Positions 18,292 to 25,965 of a stretch of 64,000 bases of DNA are shown here, in pieces. The translations under genes were made by a program, and so were the position numbers. The stretch is from assembly GCA_928724745.1 (NCBI GenBank), contig CAKMXJ010000039.1, forward strand, positions 558,001 through 622,000, written 5' to 3'. This DNA is from Anthracocystis setariae (lineage: Eukaryota > Basidiomycota > Ustilaginomycetes > Ustilaginales > Ustilaginaceae). The notes under the pieces are model-generated. The model was not told the DNA's origin and made no database searches. It saw nothing but the letters and a program-made list of their open reading frames with translations. Numbering within the stretch: position 1 is the first letter of the stretch; each line of letters begins with the position of its first letter.

Positions 18292-21231
18292 ATGAACCCT
18301 GGTCTGTATCGCCTGCCAATATTCACATTCCCACGACCGCTTGCCGCCACTTTCCCCCGAACCGCATCGATCCAACCCCACTGGCTCGGTCGCAATCACT
18401 TCAGTTCCACCTCTTGCAATCGAGCGAGCAAAATGGTACCCGATACCGACTTCACTGTAGCTATTTCCAAGCCGCTCGATGTCGTACAGAAGATCTACGC
18501 AGAAGCTCAAGACAAGTCACCAGCCAACATTACCAAGCTCGTAGAGAGTCACTTCCGCCAATTATTTGCCTCGCCCGATGCCAGCGCCAAGATCCCAACG
18601 CTTACGCCCAGCAACATCGATTCTCTGCTTCCAAAGTCCAATGAGAGCAGTGCTCATCGCTTGGTCCGTTTCCGGGCGATGATCCAGGACACGGGTCTGG
18701 GCACTGAAGTGTTCCTGGCTCAACACCAGCACCATGGACGCACGATCACAGGGCTGTTCGGCGGTGACGCCAATGTGCCTTCCTCCAACGACGCCGAGCA
18801 TGCCGAGATCAACCATCAGGATCTCGCAGAAAGGACAGTCATGTACGCCGTATCAGTTCCTGGCCAAACTGCTTGGGCCGCACAAGCGCATCGTGAGCTC
18901 ACCGCCGCAGAATCTCCGGTCGACCAGCTCGCACAAGCCACCTCGTCTTTGTCCGTCCAACAACCGGAATCGCCTGACAAGATTCGCCAGGTTCGCGAGC
19001 GCATCCAACGTGCAGTGCAAAAGGGTAAAGAGCTCGGATCCGCCGGTAAAGAGCCCCGTCTCGTCGCGATTTCGAAGCTCCACCCGCCTTCGGCGATCCT
19101 GGCGGGCCACAGGGAAGCGGGGCAGCTGCACTTTGGCGAGAACTATGTGCAAGAGATGGTGGACAAGGCCAAGGTCCTTCCCAAAGAGATCCGCTGGCAT
19201 TTTGTGGGTGGCTTGCAGAGCAATAAGGGCAAGCTGCTGGCATCGATTCCGAATCTGTATCTTCTCGAGACGCTGGATTCCATTAAGGCTGCCAACGTGT
19301 TGCAGAAAGCGCTGTCTTCGCCGGACGCCGCAAAGCGCGACGAGCCCCTGCGCGTCTACCTGCAGGTCAACACCAGTGGCGAAGACGCCAAGAGCGGCTT
19401 GCCTCCGATTCCTTCTTCGGACGCCGAGCAAGCAAAGGAGAGCGAGTTGCTCAAGTTGGCAGTGCACGTTATCACCCAGTGTCCCAACCTTCTTCTGCGA
19501 GGCGTCATGACGATCGGAGCAGCGGATAACAGCTCGAATGCTAAGGCGGACGAGCCCAAGAGTGTCAACGAGATCATTTCGGCCAATCCGGATTTCGAAA
19601 AGCTCATCCACACCAGGAAGCACCTGGTAGCGTTGCTCCGCAACAGCGAGGATGTGAAACAGGCGGACCAAGCGCATCTGAAGGAAGCGTACGCCGATTT
19701 GCTCGACGGTGCCGATGCTTTGGGAGGCTTGGAGCTGAGCATGGGCATGTCTGCCGATATGGATGTTGCTACTATGGCGGGCAGTGACAATGTTCGAGTT
19801 GGAACCGACTGCTTTGGACGTCGGCCCGGAACGAGAGAAGAGGCGATGAACGGTATGAAGCGCGAGCTCGAAATCGGGCCTGAAGCTGCTGTGGCTGAGC
19901 TGCAGGGACAAAGCTCGTCGAGTGGACAGAGTGGTTCAGGCAGTGGGGCGGTGACGGTGTCGAAACTGCCTCGGGCTTACGCGGCCAAAAGCCCCCTTCC
20001 CGAGGCTCCTCACGTCGGCAGTCTGGTCAAGCTGTACGACCTGGAAGCGGCCGAGAAGTTCAAGACCACGGAGCTGATCGAAGTGGTCGGTATCCTGGAT
20101 ACGGCGGGTCTGCCTCAGGCGGAATGGCAAGAAACGGGGTCGGCGGCTGGAGCTTGCGAGCCGGTGCAGGTGCCGTGTGTGCATGCAGTGTATGCATCAT
20201 CTGCAGAGCTCGACTCTGTTGCCACGGATGAATCTGCTGACGCGGACGTTCTTTCGCAGCCTTCCGAGCGACAGGCGTTGGTCGACTACCTTGCTGGCGC
20301 GTTGGGCGGCGACAAGGTTGCTGCCGAACTCGTGCTGCTCGCCACGATCGCTCGCATTCATGTGCGACGCGCCAACCTCTGCCTTGGTGCGCTGACGCTT
20401 AACATCTCGAATTTTGACGCACCGCCCTCAGCGTCTTCAACGCAAACACAGCTGTCACGTCGACTCCATTCGCTGCTGCCGGCGGTGGTCGATATTTCGA
20501 TGGAGCTGGCCACGCTCAACGATGAGCGCAAACCACTGTACCCACGCAGTGCTGGCGAGGGAACGGGGCTTGAGGCTGGCAGGTTGCAGTTGGTGAACGG
20601 CACCACGATCGTCGTCAACGAGGGTACGATGCGGGAGGGTCAGCTCAAGGATGGTGGGATGCGTAACATCAAAGCGCTCTCGTCGGTGTTGGAGTCGCAT
20701 AAGCTTCCGTATGTGTTCCCGTATTCGGAGTTTGAGTTCGTCACGGATTTGAATGCGGTGGTTCTGAGTCAGGGTAAGAGTTTCTTGCCGTTTGACATTC
20801 AGTGTCCCTTGGAGAGGGTGGAGGCGACGGGGTTGTATTCGAATGCGGCTGTGGAGGCGGTTGGTGAGGAGCGGTTGGTGCGGTGGAGGAAGGCGTTGGC
20901 CAAGGTGAGGAGTTTGGCGAGTGCCAAGGCGTTCGAGATTCCCGAGGCGGTGAGTGAGTTTATCCAGAAGGAGTTTGTGGAGGAGAGGAGGAGGGAGCAG
21001 GAGGAGGCGAGCGAGGTGCATGGTGGGAGGAAGGTGGAGGGTTCGGTGGGTCAGGAGGATCTGTTGAGGAGGATGGCGATCGTGCGTTTGCTTGCGTTGT
21101 CGCATGGCGACAAGAGCCTAACCATCGATATGTGGAGCAAGGCGGTTCAACTCGATCAGCAAATCGCTAAACGCCTAGCAAGCAGCAGTTCTCAACAACG
21201 CCACTCGCCTCCAGTCGGCGTCTCGCGCTAA
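18292..21231 (+). CDS. MCM-binding protein (MCMBP) with a nested YggS/PLPBP domain
   Basis: A 979-aa protein in one uninterrupted frame. The start is the first ATG; the frame continues upstream only to a GTG. Residues 1-47 lack acidic residues and are rich in R, S, T, P and aromatics, like a mitochondrial leader; a second ATG follows at residue 48 (18433). Residues of about 55-205 match the MCMBP N-terminus (AHRLVRFRAMIQDTG, then ERTVMYAVSVPGQ). Residues of about 230-510 are a full PLPBP/YggS domain: VAISKLHPP with the PLP lysine K262, HFGENYVQE, WHFVGGLQSNK, LSMGMSADM and VRVGTDCFG. Residues of about 577-960 resume MCMBP (SLVKLYDLEAAEKF, LELVLLATIARIH-like segment, NGTTIVVNEGTMREGQL, PYVFPYSEFEF). 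MCMBP binds free MCM2-7 proteins and helps handle them in the nucleus; PLPBP buffers pyridoxal phosphate. The two MCMBP parts together are about the usual family length. Confidence 0.9.
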   Translation: MNPGLYRLPIFTFPRPLAATFPRTASIQPHWLGRNHFSSTSCNRASKMVPDTDFTVAISKPLDVVQKIYAEAQDKSPANITKLVESHFRQLFASPDASAKIPTLTPSNIDSLLPKSNESSAHRLVRFRAMIQDTGLGTEVFLAQHQHHGRTITGLFGGDANVPSSNDAEHAEINHQDLAERTVMYAVSVPGQTAWAAQAHRELTAAESPVDQLAQATSSLSVQQPESPDKIRQVRERIQRAVQKGKELGSAGKEPRLVAISKLHPPSAILAGHREAGQLHFGENYVQEMVDKAKVLPKEIRWHFVGGLQSNKGKLLASIPNLYLLETLDSIKAANVLQKALSSPDAAKRDEPLRVYLQVNTSGEDAKSGLPPIPSSDAEQAKESELLKLAVHVITQCPNLLLRGVMTIGAADNSSNAKADEPKSVNEIISANPDFEKLIHTRKHLVALLRNSEDVKQADQAHLKEAYADLLDGADALGGLELSMGMSADMDVATMAGSDNVRVGTDCFGRRPGTREEAMNGMKRELEIGPEAAVAELQGQSSSSGQSGSGSGAVTVSKLPRAYAAKSPLPEAPHVGSLVKLYDLEAAEKFKTTELIEVVGILDTAGLPQAEWQETGSAAGACEPVQVPCVHAVYASSAELDSVATDESADADVLSQPSERQALVDYLAGALGGDKVAAELVLLATIARIHVRRANLCLGALTLNISNFDAPPSASSTQTQLSRRLHSLLPAVVDISMELATLNDERKPLYPRSAGEGTGLEAGRLQLVNGTTIVVNEGTMREGQLKDGGMRNIKALSSVLESHKLPYVFPYSEFEFVTDLNAVVLSQGKSFLPFDIQCPLERVEATGLYSNAAVEAVGEERLVRWRKALAKVRSLASAKAFEIPEAVSEFIQKEFVEERRREQEEASEVHGGRKVEGSVGQEDLLRRMAIVRLLALSHGDKSLTIDMWSKAVQLDQQIAKRLASSSSQQRHSPPVGVSR

Positions 21232-21332
21232 GTGTTTGTTTAGGAGTCCGGTTCCAAGCTAAAAAGTGCATATCACTACTACTGTGTGTGGTGGGGAATG
21301 TTGACAATCATGAGAGATTCCAATCATTATTA
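21232..21332. other. Short 3' flank before the mobile element
   Basis: The 3' flank of the MCMBP-PLPBP gene. It ends with the TA dinucleotide (21331-21332) that flanks the mariner-like element. No gene. Confidence 0.5.
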
Positions 21333-21360
21333 CACCTTTTTTGATTCAATTTCGGTATGC
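21333..21360 (+). repeat. Left terminal inverted repeat of the mariner-like element
   Basis: Begins CACCTTTTTTGATTCAA and continues TTTCGGTA. It pairs with 22038-22064 on the opposite strand with one gap and a few mismatches. Preceded by TA. Confidence 0.75.
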
Positions 21361-21475
21361 CGGCGTACGGAATTCGGAATAAGCGAGCTTGTTCGAACTG
21401 CTTGTTCGGTGTTGTCCAAGTGTTTCGGTGTAGCGTGCGAGACAAAATCGCAAAAGCCGAGGATCGAATTCGGTA
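21351..21475 (-). repeat. Iterated TTCGGTA-like motifs, left arm
   Basis: Motif starts are at 21351, 21373, 21392, 21405, 21424 and 21469 (TTCGGTA, TTCGGAA, TTCGAAC, TTCGGTG, TTCGGTG, TTCGGTA). The spacings 22, 19, 13, 19 partly mirror those of the right arm. Confidence 0.65.
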
Positions 21476-21635
21476 TCCGAACGGTGTCTGAGTGAGAGGA
21501 GTGAGAGTTGTCCTCACCGTAGCTTCCCAAGATCAGCTTCCAAGACACATCCTCCTCGCCATCGCTGCTAACCACTACCACCATACCACGTTCTTGTACT
21601 GTATCATAGCTTCACATCGCAATGGTACGTCATAA

Positions 21636-21782
21636 CAGAACTGTAAGCAACGTGTAACGCTCATCGAGTTCCTGCCTCCATACTCGCCGTGGCTGAACAT
21701 CGCCGAGAACGTCTTCTCGAAGGTCAAGCCTGTAGTCACACGTCATGACGCTGCTACCGCCATCCAGCGTTTCGGTCTCTGA
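21636..21782 (+). pseudogene. Transposase C-terminal fragment (DDE, Tc1/mariner superfamily)
   Basis: An in-frame TAA precedes 21636 and a TGA closes the frame at 21780-21782. The 48-codon peptide contains IEFLPPYSPWLNIAENVFSK, the third catalytic block of Tc1/mariner transposases (family form LPPYSPDLNPIE). The acidic residue of the block (E in IAEN) is kept, while D and P of the usual SPDLNP are changed to W and I. The first two catalytic aspartates are missing, so this is a remnant only. Confidence 0.8.
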
Positions 21783-21894
21783 ACTGTACTGTATTGTAGC
21801 GCTCATCGTCACACGTAATTGCAATCGTAGCTGTCTTGTCAACATCATTTGATTGCGAAACCATCATCTTAAAGTGTTCAAGGAACTACTTGGT

Positions 21895-22047
21895 TACCGA
21901 ACATGCTTGTTGTACCGAACTTGTAAGCTAGCATTACCGAACTTGATGTGTGTTATACCGAATAGCATACACGTTATCGAACAACTGTACCGAAAAGCAG
22001 TGTAGCTACCGAACTTGTAAGCGAAGTTGACAGCCCGGGTTCCGAAC
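21895..22047 (+). repeat. Iterated TACCGAAC motifs, right arm
   Basis: Eight copies start at 21895, 21913, 21935, 21956, 21975, 21988, 22007 and 22040. Five are TACCGAA followed by C or T, and the rest differ by one base. Spacings are 18, 22, 21, 19, 13, 19, 33, close to two helical turns. They are in the opposite orientation to the left arm. Confidence 0.7.
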
Positions 22048-22064
22048 TTGATCGAAAAAAGGTG
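22038..22064 (-). repeat. Right terminal inverted repeat of the mariner-like element
   Basis: The complement of the end reads CACCTTTTTTCGATCAA then GTTCGG, matching the left end. Followed by TA at 22065-22066. Confidence 0.75.
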
Positions 22065-22087
22065 TATTATTGTTATTTTTGGGTTTT

Positions 22088-22764
22088 TCAGGATGAAGAG
22101 TTGAATTTGGCGTTGGAAAAGTCGATGTTGGGGTTAGCTGCTGCTAGTTTTGCGAGCATTTCTTGCTGTTGTAATTGGTCTGAAGTGGGGCGATTGAGCG
22201 CTTTTTGGCGATTGTCGAACATCATCTTCTCGACCATTGCTCTGTTGCGTTTCGAATTGCGATTGCAAACCCAACGATATTGGTTAGTACAGATCTGGAT
22301 CGTAGAGGCAAGGGAGAAAGGAACACTTGCCTTGTTTCAGGGTCGAGATCGCTAAGCTTGGAATTTTCCGGTACGATCTTTGTCGTGTCGATTTTGGGAT
22401 GGTGGGTGACGACGTTGGGCCACCATTCGTTCTTGTTGAGCTTGTCCAGGTGGATTTCGACGAGGTTTCCATCCTCGATCGTCCATGTGGAGTCGTCCTG
22501 CTTGATGTCCTTTGCGAGTTCGCCGGCGAGGATGGGTTCTTTGCCTTTGAGCGCGACGCTGATTTGGCGTTTGTTTAGTTGGATGGTGAGGTCGCGACCT
22601 TTGGTGCCTTGTGGGACGGGGACCGAGATCTCGACGGAATCCAGCTGTTGCTTCCAGGTGTAGGGGAGAGCGGCTTGTTCGGATGCTTCGCGTGCTCGTT
22701 CGGATTCATCGTGCGCGTTTTGTTGCGAAGGGGTGAGCGCTTCGTACTGTTCAGGCGTCATCAT
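22088..22764 (-). CDS. nudC: Nuclear movement protein NudC (CS domain), two exons
   Basis: Exon 1 is 22764-22331, exon 2 is 22241-22088; the spliced protein is 195 aa, normal for short fungal NudC. The p23/CS domain begins at YTWKQQLDSVEISVPVP and runs through RDLTIQLNKRQISVALKG, DSTWTIEDGNLVEIHL and NEWWPNVVTHHPKID. Splicing joins SKLSDLDPETR to AMVEKMMFDNRQKAL, exactly as in the family; without it the frame reads into nonsense. The intron (22330-22242, 89 nt) has a GC donor (AG|GCAAGT), a perfect TACTAAC branch site and a CAG acceptor. The start is the first of two adjacent ATGs before TPEQYEAL; the frame above begins at TTG. NudC is an Hsp90 cochaperone tied to dynein and nuclear migration. 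Confidence 0.92.
22242..22330 (-). other. GC-AG intron of nudC
   Basis: An 89-nt intron with donor GCAAGT in place of GTAAGT, branch site TACTAAC and acceptor AACAG. The GC reading is fixed by the conserved protein sequence across the junction (DPETR-AMVEKMM). Confidence 0.85.
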
Positions 22765-23469
22765 CGATATGCACAAGAGGTGGGATAGTTGTGGTGGTGC
22801 TGCGGAATGCTATGTTCATCAGGTGAGAAAGAAGGAAAGAAAGAAAGAAAGAAAGAAAGTGCACGAAAAGTCAATTTACTCCACTTTCTCAGAGCCCTTT
22901 TTTTTGCTGCTTTCTTCGCAATGAGCAAACATCGGCTATTATGTGGAACTGACACTGTTAGATCGATACAACAACAAGGCAAGTTTTAGGAGCGTTTCGG
23001 AAATCTAGACTGGGCGTGATGCTGTCCTTGTTTTTCCGACACGCACGGACAACAGCCGTTGAGCGGGAAATAGCGGCACACGAGCGCACTTGCAGCTCCC
23101 AAGCCGCGCTGACTTGAAAGTCGCTGTCAAACCGCAGCCAACCAACCAACCAACCAAGCCGCCCCGCATTCACGACGCTCTCGCTCTCGCTCTTCTCCGG
23201 TCCGGTCTCGACTTGAGCCCGCGTCCACTTGATCGTCCCAACACACAAGTTTTGCCAAGGGCTCGTCCGCTCCACTGCCTTGCCTATTATCACCAATCCA
23301 TCCATCGGTCGGCTTTCATACAGTATTTGCACTGGTTCGCCTCACCGATAATCAATCTTCAGCTGACACACTCATCGCACCTGGGCGACACAATCAACCC
23401 GTCAGCATTGGCCTCGGATCCGATTGCGTCCAAGTTGTTCCGATAACCGTCTTGGCACTACGCACCGCC
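22765..23469. promoter_or_regulatory. Divergent promoter region nudC / PFK-2
   Basis: 705 bp between divergent starts. It contains a (GAAA)n microsatellite at about 22835-22859, four CCAA units near 23137-23155, and a C/T-rich leader before the PFK-2 start. No gene is supported. Confidence 0.5.
22835..22859 (+). repeat. (GAAA)n microsatellite
   Basis: About six GAAA units in the nudC/PFK-2 divergent promoter. Confidence 0.8.
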
Positions 23470-25767
23470 ATGTCCCAAAAACCAATCACTATCCCCACCG
23501 AGGCTAGCGGCGACGACCAAGATCAGTCCGCAATCGACAGCGGCGGATCATCGCCTGTCATCCCGCACTCGATCATACATCACCGTCATCTCTCTGGCGG
23601 TCCCGGTGTTGGCCCCGGTACCGCTTCCCCTGGTCGCTACAGTGCAACTCAAGCCCAGCAACTCGCTCAACGAATGGCTCAACAAGAGCAAGCCCAGAAA
23701 GACGCCGCTGCAGCTGCCAATCAGAAGAACCTTTCCCGTTCGACTTCCGTCAAGTCCACCTCGAGGAAACTTTCCGGTGGCACCCCCGTCTTCTCTACTG
23801 CATCGCCGCGACACTTTTCCCAATCCCAACACGGCCACTCGCGTCCCGCACCCTTCCCACAAGCCAACCAGAGAGAGGCCTTCGATGTGGCCGTAGCTTC
23901 GTCCAACCTCGCTTCGTCTTCGGATGGACTACAGGCATTGTTGCGCGATCATCCTGAGCTGGTCTCGAGCAGTCTCGCCGCCGCCGCGGGTCCCAACCTC
24001 GCCATGACAAATGCGTTTAGCACGCGCTCCCCTAGCCATGCAGGTAGCAAGTCCGGTAGTGTACCCGGCACACCTTTCGAAGGCGTTGATCCCCTCAGCC
24101 AATCCGGCCACGTCCTTGCCATGGGTGGTTCCCTCTCCAACTCGTTCCACCAAGCTCAACAGCAGCAGCAGCATCAGCAACAGCAACATCATACCTCCGC
24201 TCAATCCCCCGCTCATCACAACGATGGGCGTGGCAAGATCCTCAAAGACGCTCCCGAGGTTGGCGAAGGCGGTCCTTCTTCTGGTCAGTCTGGCCTTGGT
24301 GCGGCTCTGGGACTTGGACATGGTATCCGAACTGGGCTTTCTACGCCGAATCTGGGCGCGGCAGGCGCGAGACCCGACTACTCGGGCGCCAAGATCGTCG
24401 TCTGCATGGTCGGTCTCCCAGCACGAGGCAAATCGTACGTCGCCAACCGTGTGCTCAAATACCTGCGCTGGCTCGAGTACGATGTCAAAGTGTTCAACGT
24501 TGGCCAGCTCCGTCGCGCCCTCGCTCGTGTCAAATACAACCAGTCCGGCGTCAAGGAAGACCACACCGCAAGTTTCTTCGACCCTTCCAATCCAAGTGCC
24601 TACAAGCTGCGCTCGCAGATGGCCGAAGAGTGTCTGGAACAGCTGATCGGCTGGTTGAAGCGAGGTGGCAATGTGGGCATCCACGATGCCACCAATTCGA
24701 CCATGGCGAGGAGGAAGGAGATCGCCGATCGCATCGCCAAGGAGCCTGATCTGAAGCTCGTGTTTTTGGAGTCCATCTGTACGGATCCCAAGGTGATCGA
24801 TGCCAATATTGCCGTCAAGGTGAGTTCGGGTGATCCGGACTATGCCGGCATGACGCCCGAGGCTGCCAAGGCGGATTTCCTGGCTCGCATCAAACATTAT
24901 GAAGACACGTACGAACCGGTCAATCATGATGGCGGCGAGGCACATCTCAGCTACGTCAAAGTCACCGACGTTGGCAAGAGCGTCACCATCAATCGCATTC
25001 AGGGGTATCTGGAATCCAGGATCGCATTCTACCTTATGAACCTGCACTTGACGCCGAGAAACATCTTTTTCTCACGTCATGGCGAGTCGCAGTACAATGT
25101 GGAGGGCAAGATCGGTGGAGATTCCGAATTGTCGCCGCGCGGTTGGATGTATGCCAAAGCGCTGCCGCAGTTGATCAAGGATAACATTGGTGATGCGCCG
25201 TTGACGGTGTGGCACAGCACGTTGAAGCGAACTGGTCAAACGGCTAGCGAATTACCGTACCCGAAATTGGCCTGGAAGAGTCTCGACGAACTCGATGCAG
25301 GCGTTTGTGACGCTATGACTTACGAGGAGATTGAAAAGTATTATCCGGAAGACTACGCCAATCGCGATGAGGATAAGTTCAACTACCGCTATCGAGGTGG
25401 CGAAAGTTATCGCGACGTCGTCGTCCGTCTAGAACCTATCATCATGGAGTTGGAACGACAGGAGAATATTTTAATCATAGGTCATCAAGCCATCATCCGT
25501 TGTCTATACGCCTACTTCCATGCACTCTCCCAAGAAGATTTACCCTACATCAAGATTCCATTACATACTGTCATCCAATTGACCCCAAAAGCGTACGGTT
25601 GCGACGAAAAAAGGTTCCAACTCCCCATCCAAGCCGTAGATACTCATCGACCCAAACCGTTAAGGTCAGAGGCAGATGAAGATGACCATCCCCCAACCCC
25701 TCCCTTGGATCCTCGAGAGGAGGCAGCCACAGCTCCTCCGCCCTCCCAGGTCAAACCGATGCCTTAA
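23470..25767 (+). CDS. 6-phosphofructo-2-kinase / fructose-2,6-bisphosphatase
   Basis: A 765-aa bifunctional enzyme that makes and breaks fructose 2,6-bisphosphate, the signal controlling glycolysis and gluconeogenesis. The kinase half has the Walker A motif GLPARGKSY (G315 onward) and the FNVGQLRR segment. The phosphatase half (histidine-phosphatase fold) has RHGES with H537, the conserved STLKRTGQTA, the acid in ELDAGVCDAMTYEEIE and GHQAIIR with H672. Both catalytic sets look complete, unlike yeast Pfk26, which has lost the phosphatase histidine. The long N-terminal extension of about 300 aa is Q/S/A-rich, with a glutamine/histidine tract near residues 232-244, and probably carries regulatory phosphosites. 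The start is ATG at 23470; the frame upstream begins at TTG. Confidence 0.95.
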   Translation: MSQKPITIPTEASGDDQDQSAIDSGGSSPVIPHSIIHHRHLSGGPGVGPGTASPGRYSATQAQQLAQRMAQQEQAQKDAAAAANQKNLSRSTSVKSTSRKLSGGTPVFSTASPRHFSQSQHGHSRPAPFPQANQREAFDVAVASSNLASSSDGLQALLRDHPELVSSSLAAAAGPNLAMTNAFSTRSPSHAGSKSGSVPGTPFEGVDPLSQSGHVLAMGGSLSNSFHQAQQQQQHQQQQHHTSAQSPAHHNDGRGKILKDAPEVGEGGPSSGQSGLGAALGLGHGIRTGLSTPNLGAAGARPDYSGAKIVVCMVGLPARGKSYVANRVLKYLRWLEYDVKVFNVGQLRRALARVKYNQSGVKEDHTASFFDPSNPSAYKLRSQMAEECLEQLIGWLKRGGNVGIHDATNSTMARRKEIADRIAKEPDLKLVFLESICTDPKVIDANIAVKVSSGDPDYAGMTPEAAKADFLARIKHYEDTYEPVNHDGGEAHLSYVKVTDVGKSVTINRIQGYLESRIAFYLMNLHLTPRNIFFSRHGESQYNVEGKIGGDSELSPRGWMYAKALPQLIKDNIGDAPLTVWHSTLKRTGQTASELPYPKLAWKSLDELDAGVCDAMTYEEIEKYYPEDYANRDEDKFNYRYRGGESYRDVVVRLEPIIMELERQENILIIGHQAIIRCLYAYFHALSQEDLPYIKIPLHTVIQLTPKAYGCDEKRFQLPIQAVDTHRPKPLRSEADEDDHPPTPPLDPREEAATAPPPSQVKPMP

Positions 25768-25965
25768 GACACATACGCACACACGCACCCACCCGGCTTT
25801 GTTTGTTCAACTCACTACTGCCCCGCCTCAATCACCCACAACAAATCCCACCTCTTTTGCAAACAAAAAAAAAAAAAGATTCCTCGATATATTGTGACCT
25901 TCCGATTGAGTTCAAGCCTCCCCCCCAACTTTCCATGTTTTTTTTTTGTGCCCGCGAGTATCCCC

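Larger units (their letters stand above)
21333..22064 (+). mobile_element. Decayed Tc1/mariner-type DNA transposon, 732 bp
   Basis: The element is flanked by TA on both sides (21331-21332 and 22065-22066), the target-site duplication of Tc1/mariner elements. The ends are inverted: the left end reads CACCTTTTTTGATTCAA then TTTCGG; the right end, complemented, reads CACCTTTTTTCGATCAA then GTTCGG. Beyond these the two ends stay related for roughly 100-150 bp, carrying TTCGGTA-like motifs with partly mirrored spacing. Inside is a C-terminal transposase fragment (21636-21782). The full-length family is usually over 1.2 kb, so this is an internally deleted, non-autonomous copy. It lies between the convergent 3' ends of MCMBP-PLPBP and NudC. 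Confidence 0.8.

Noticed and set aside
18893..19939. In-frame 1047-nt intron that would remove the PLPBP domain (GTGAGC donor, TTCAG acceptor)
   Set aside because: The phase fits, but the donor is weak, the acceptor has no pyrimidine tract and the segment is a well-conserved enzyme domain. Only RNA data could revive it.
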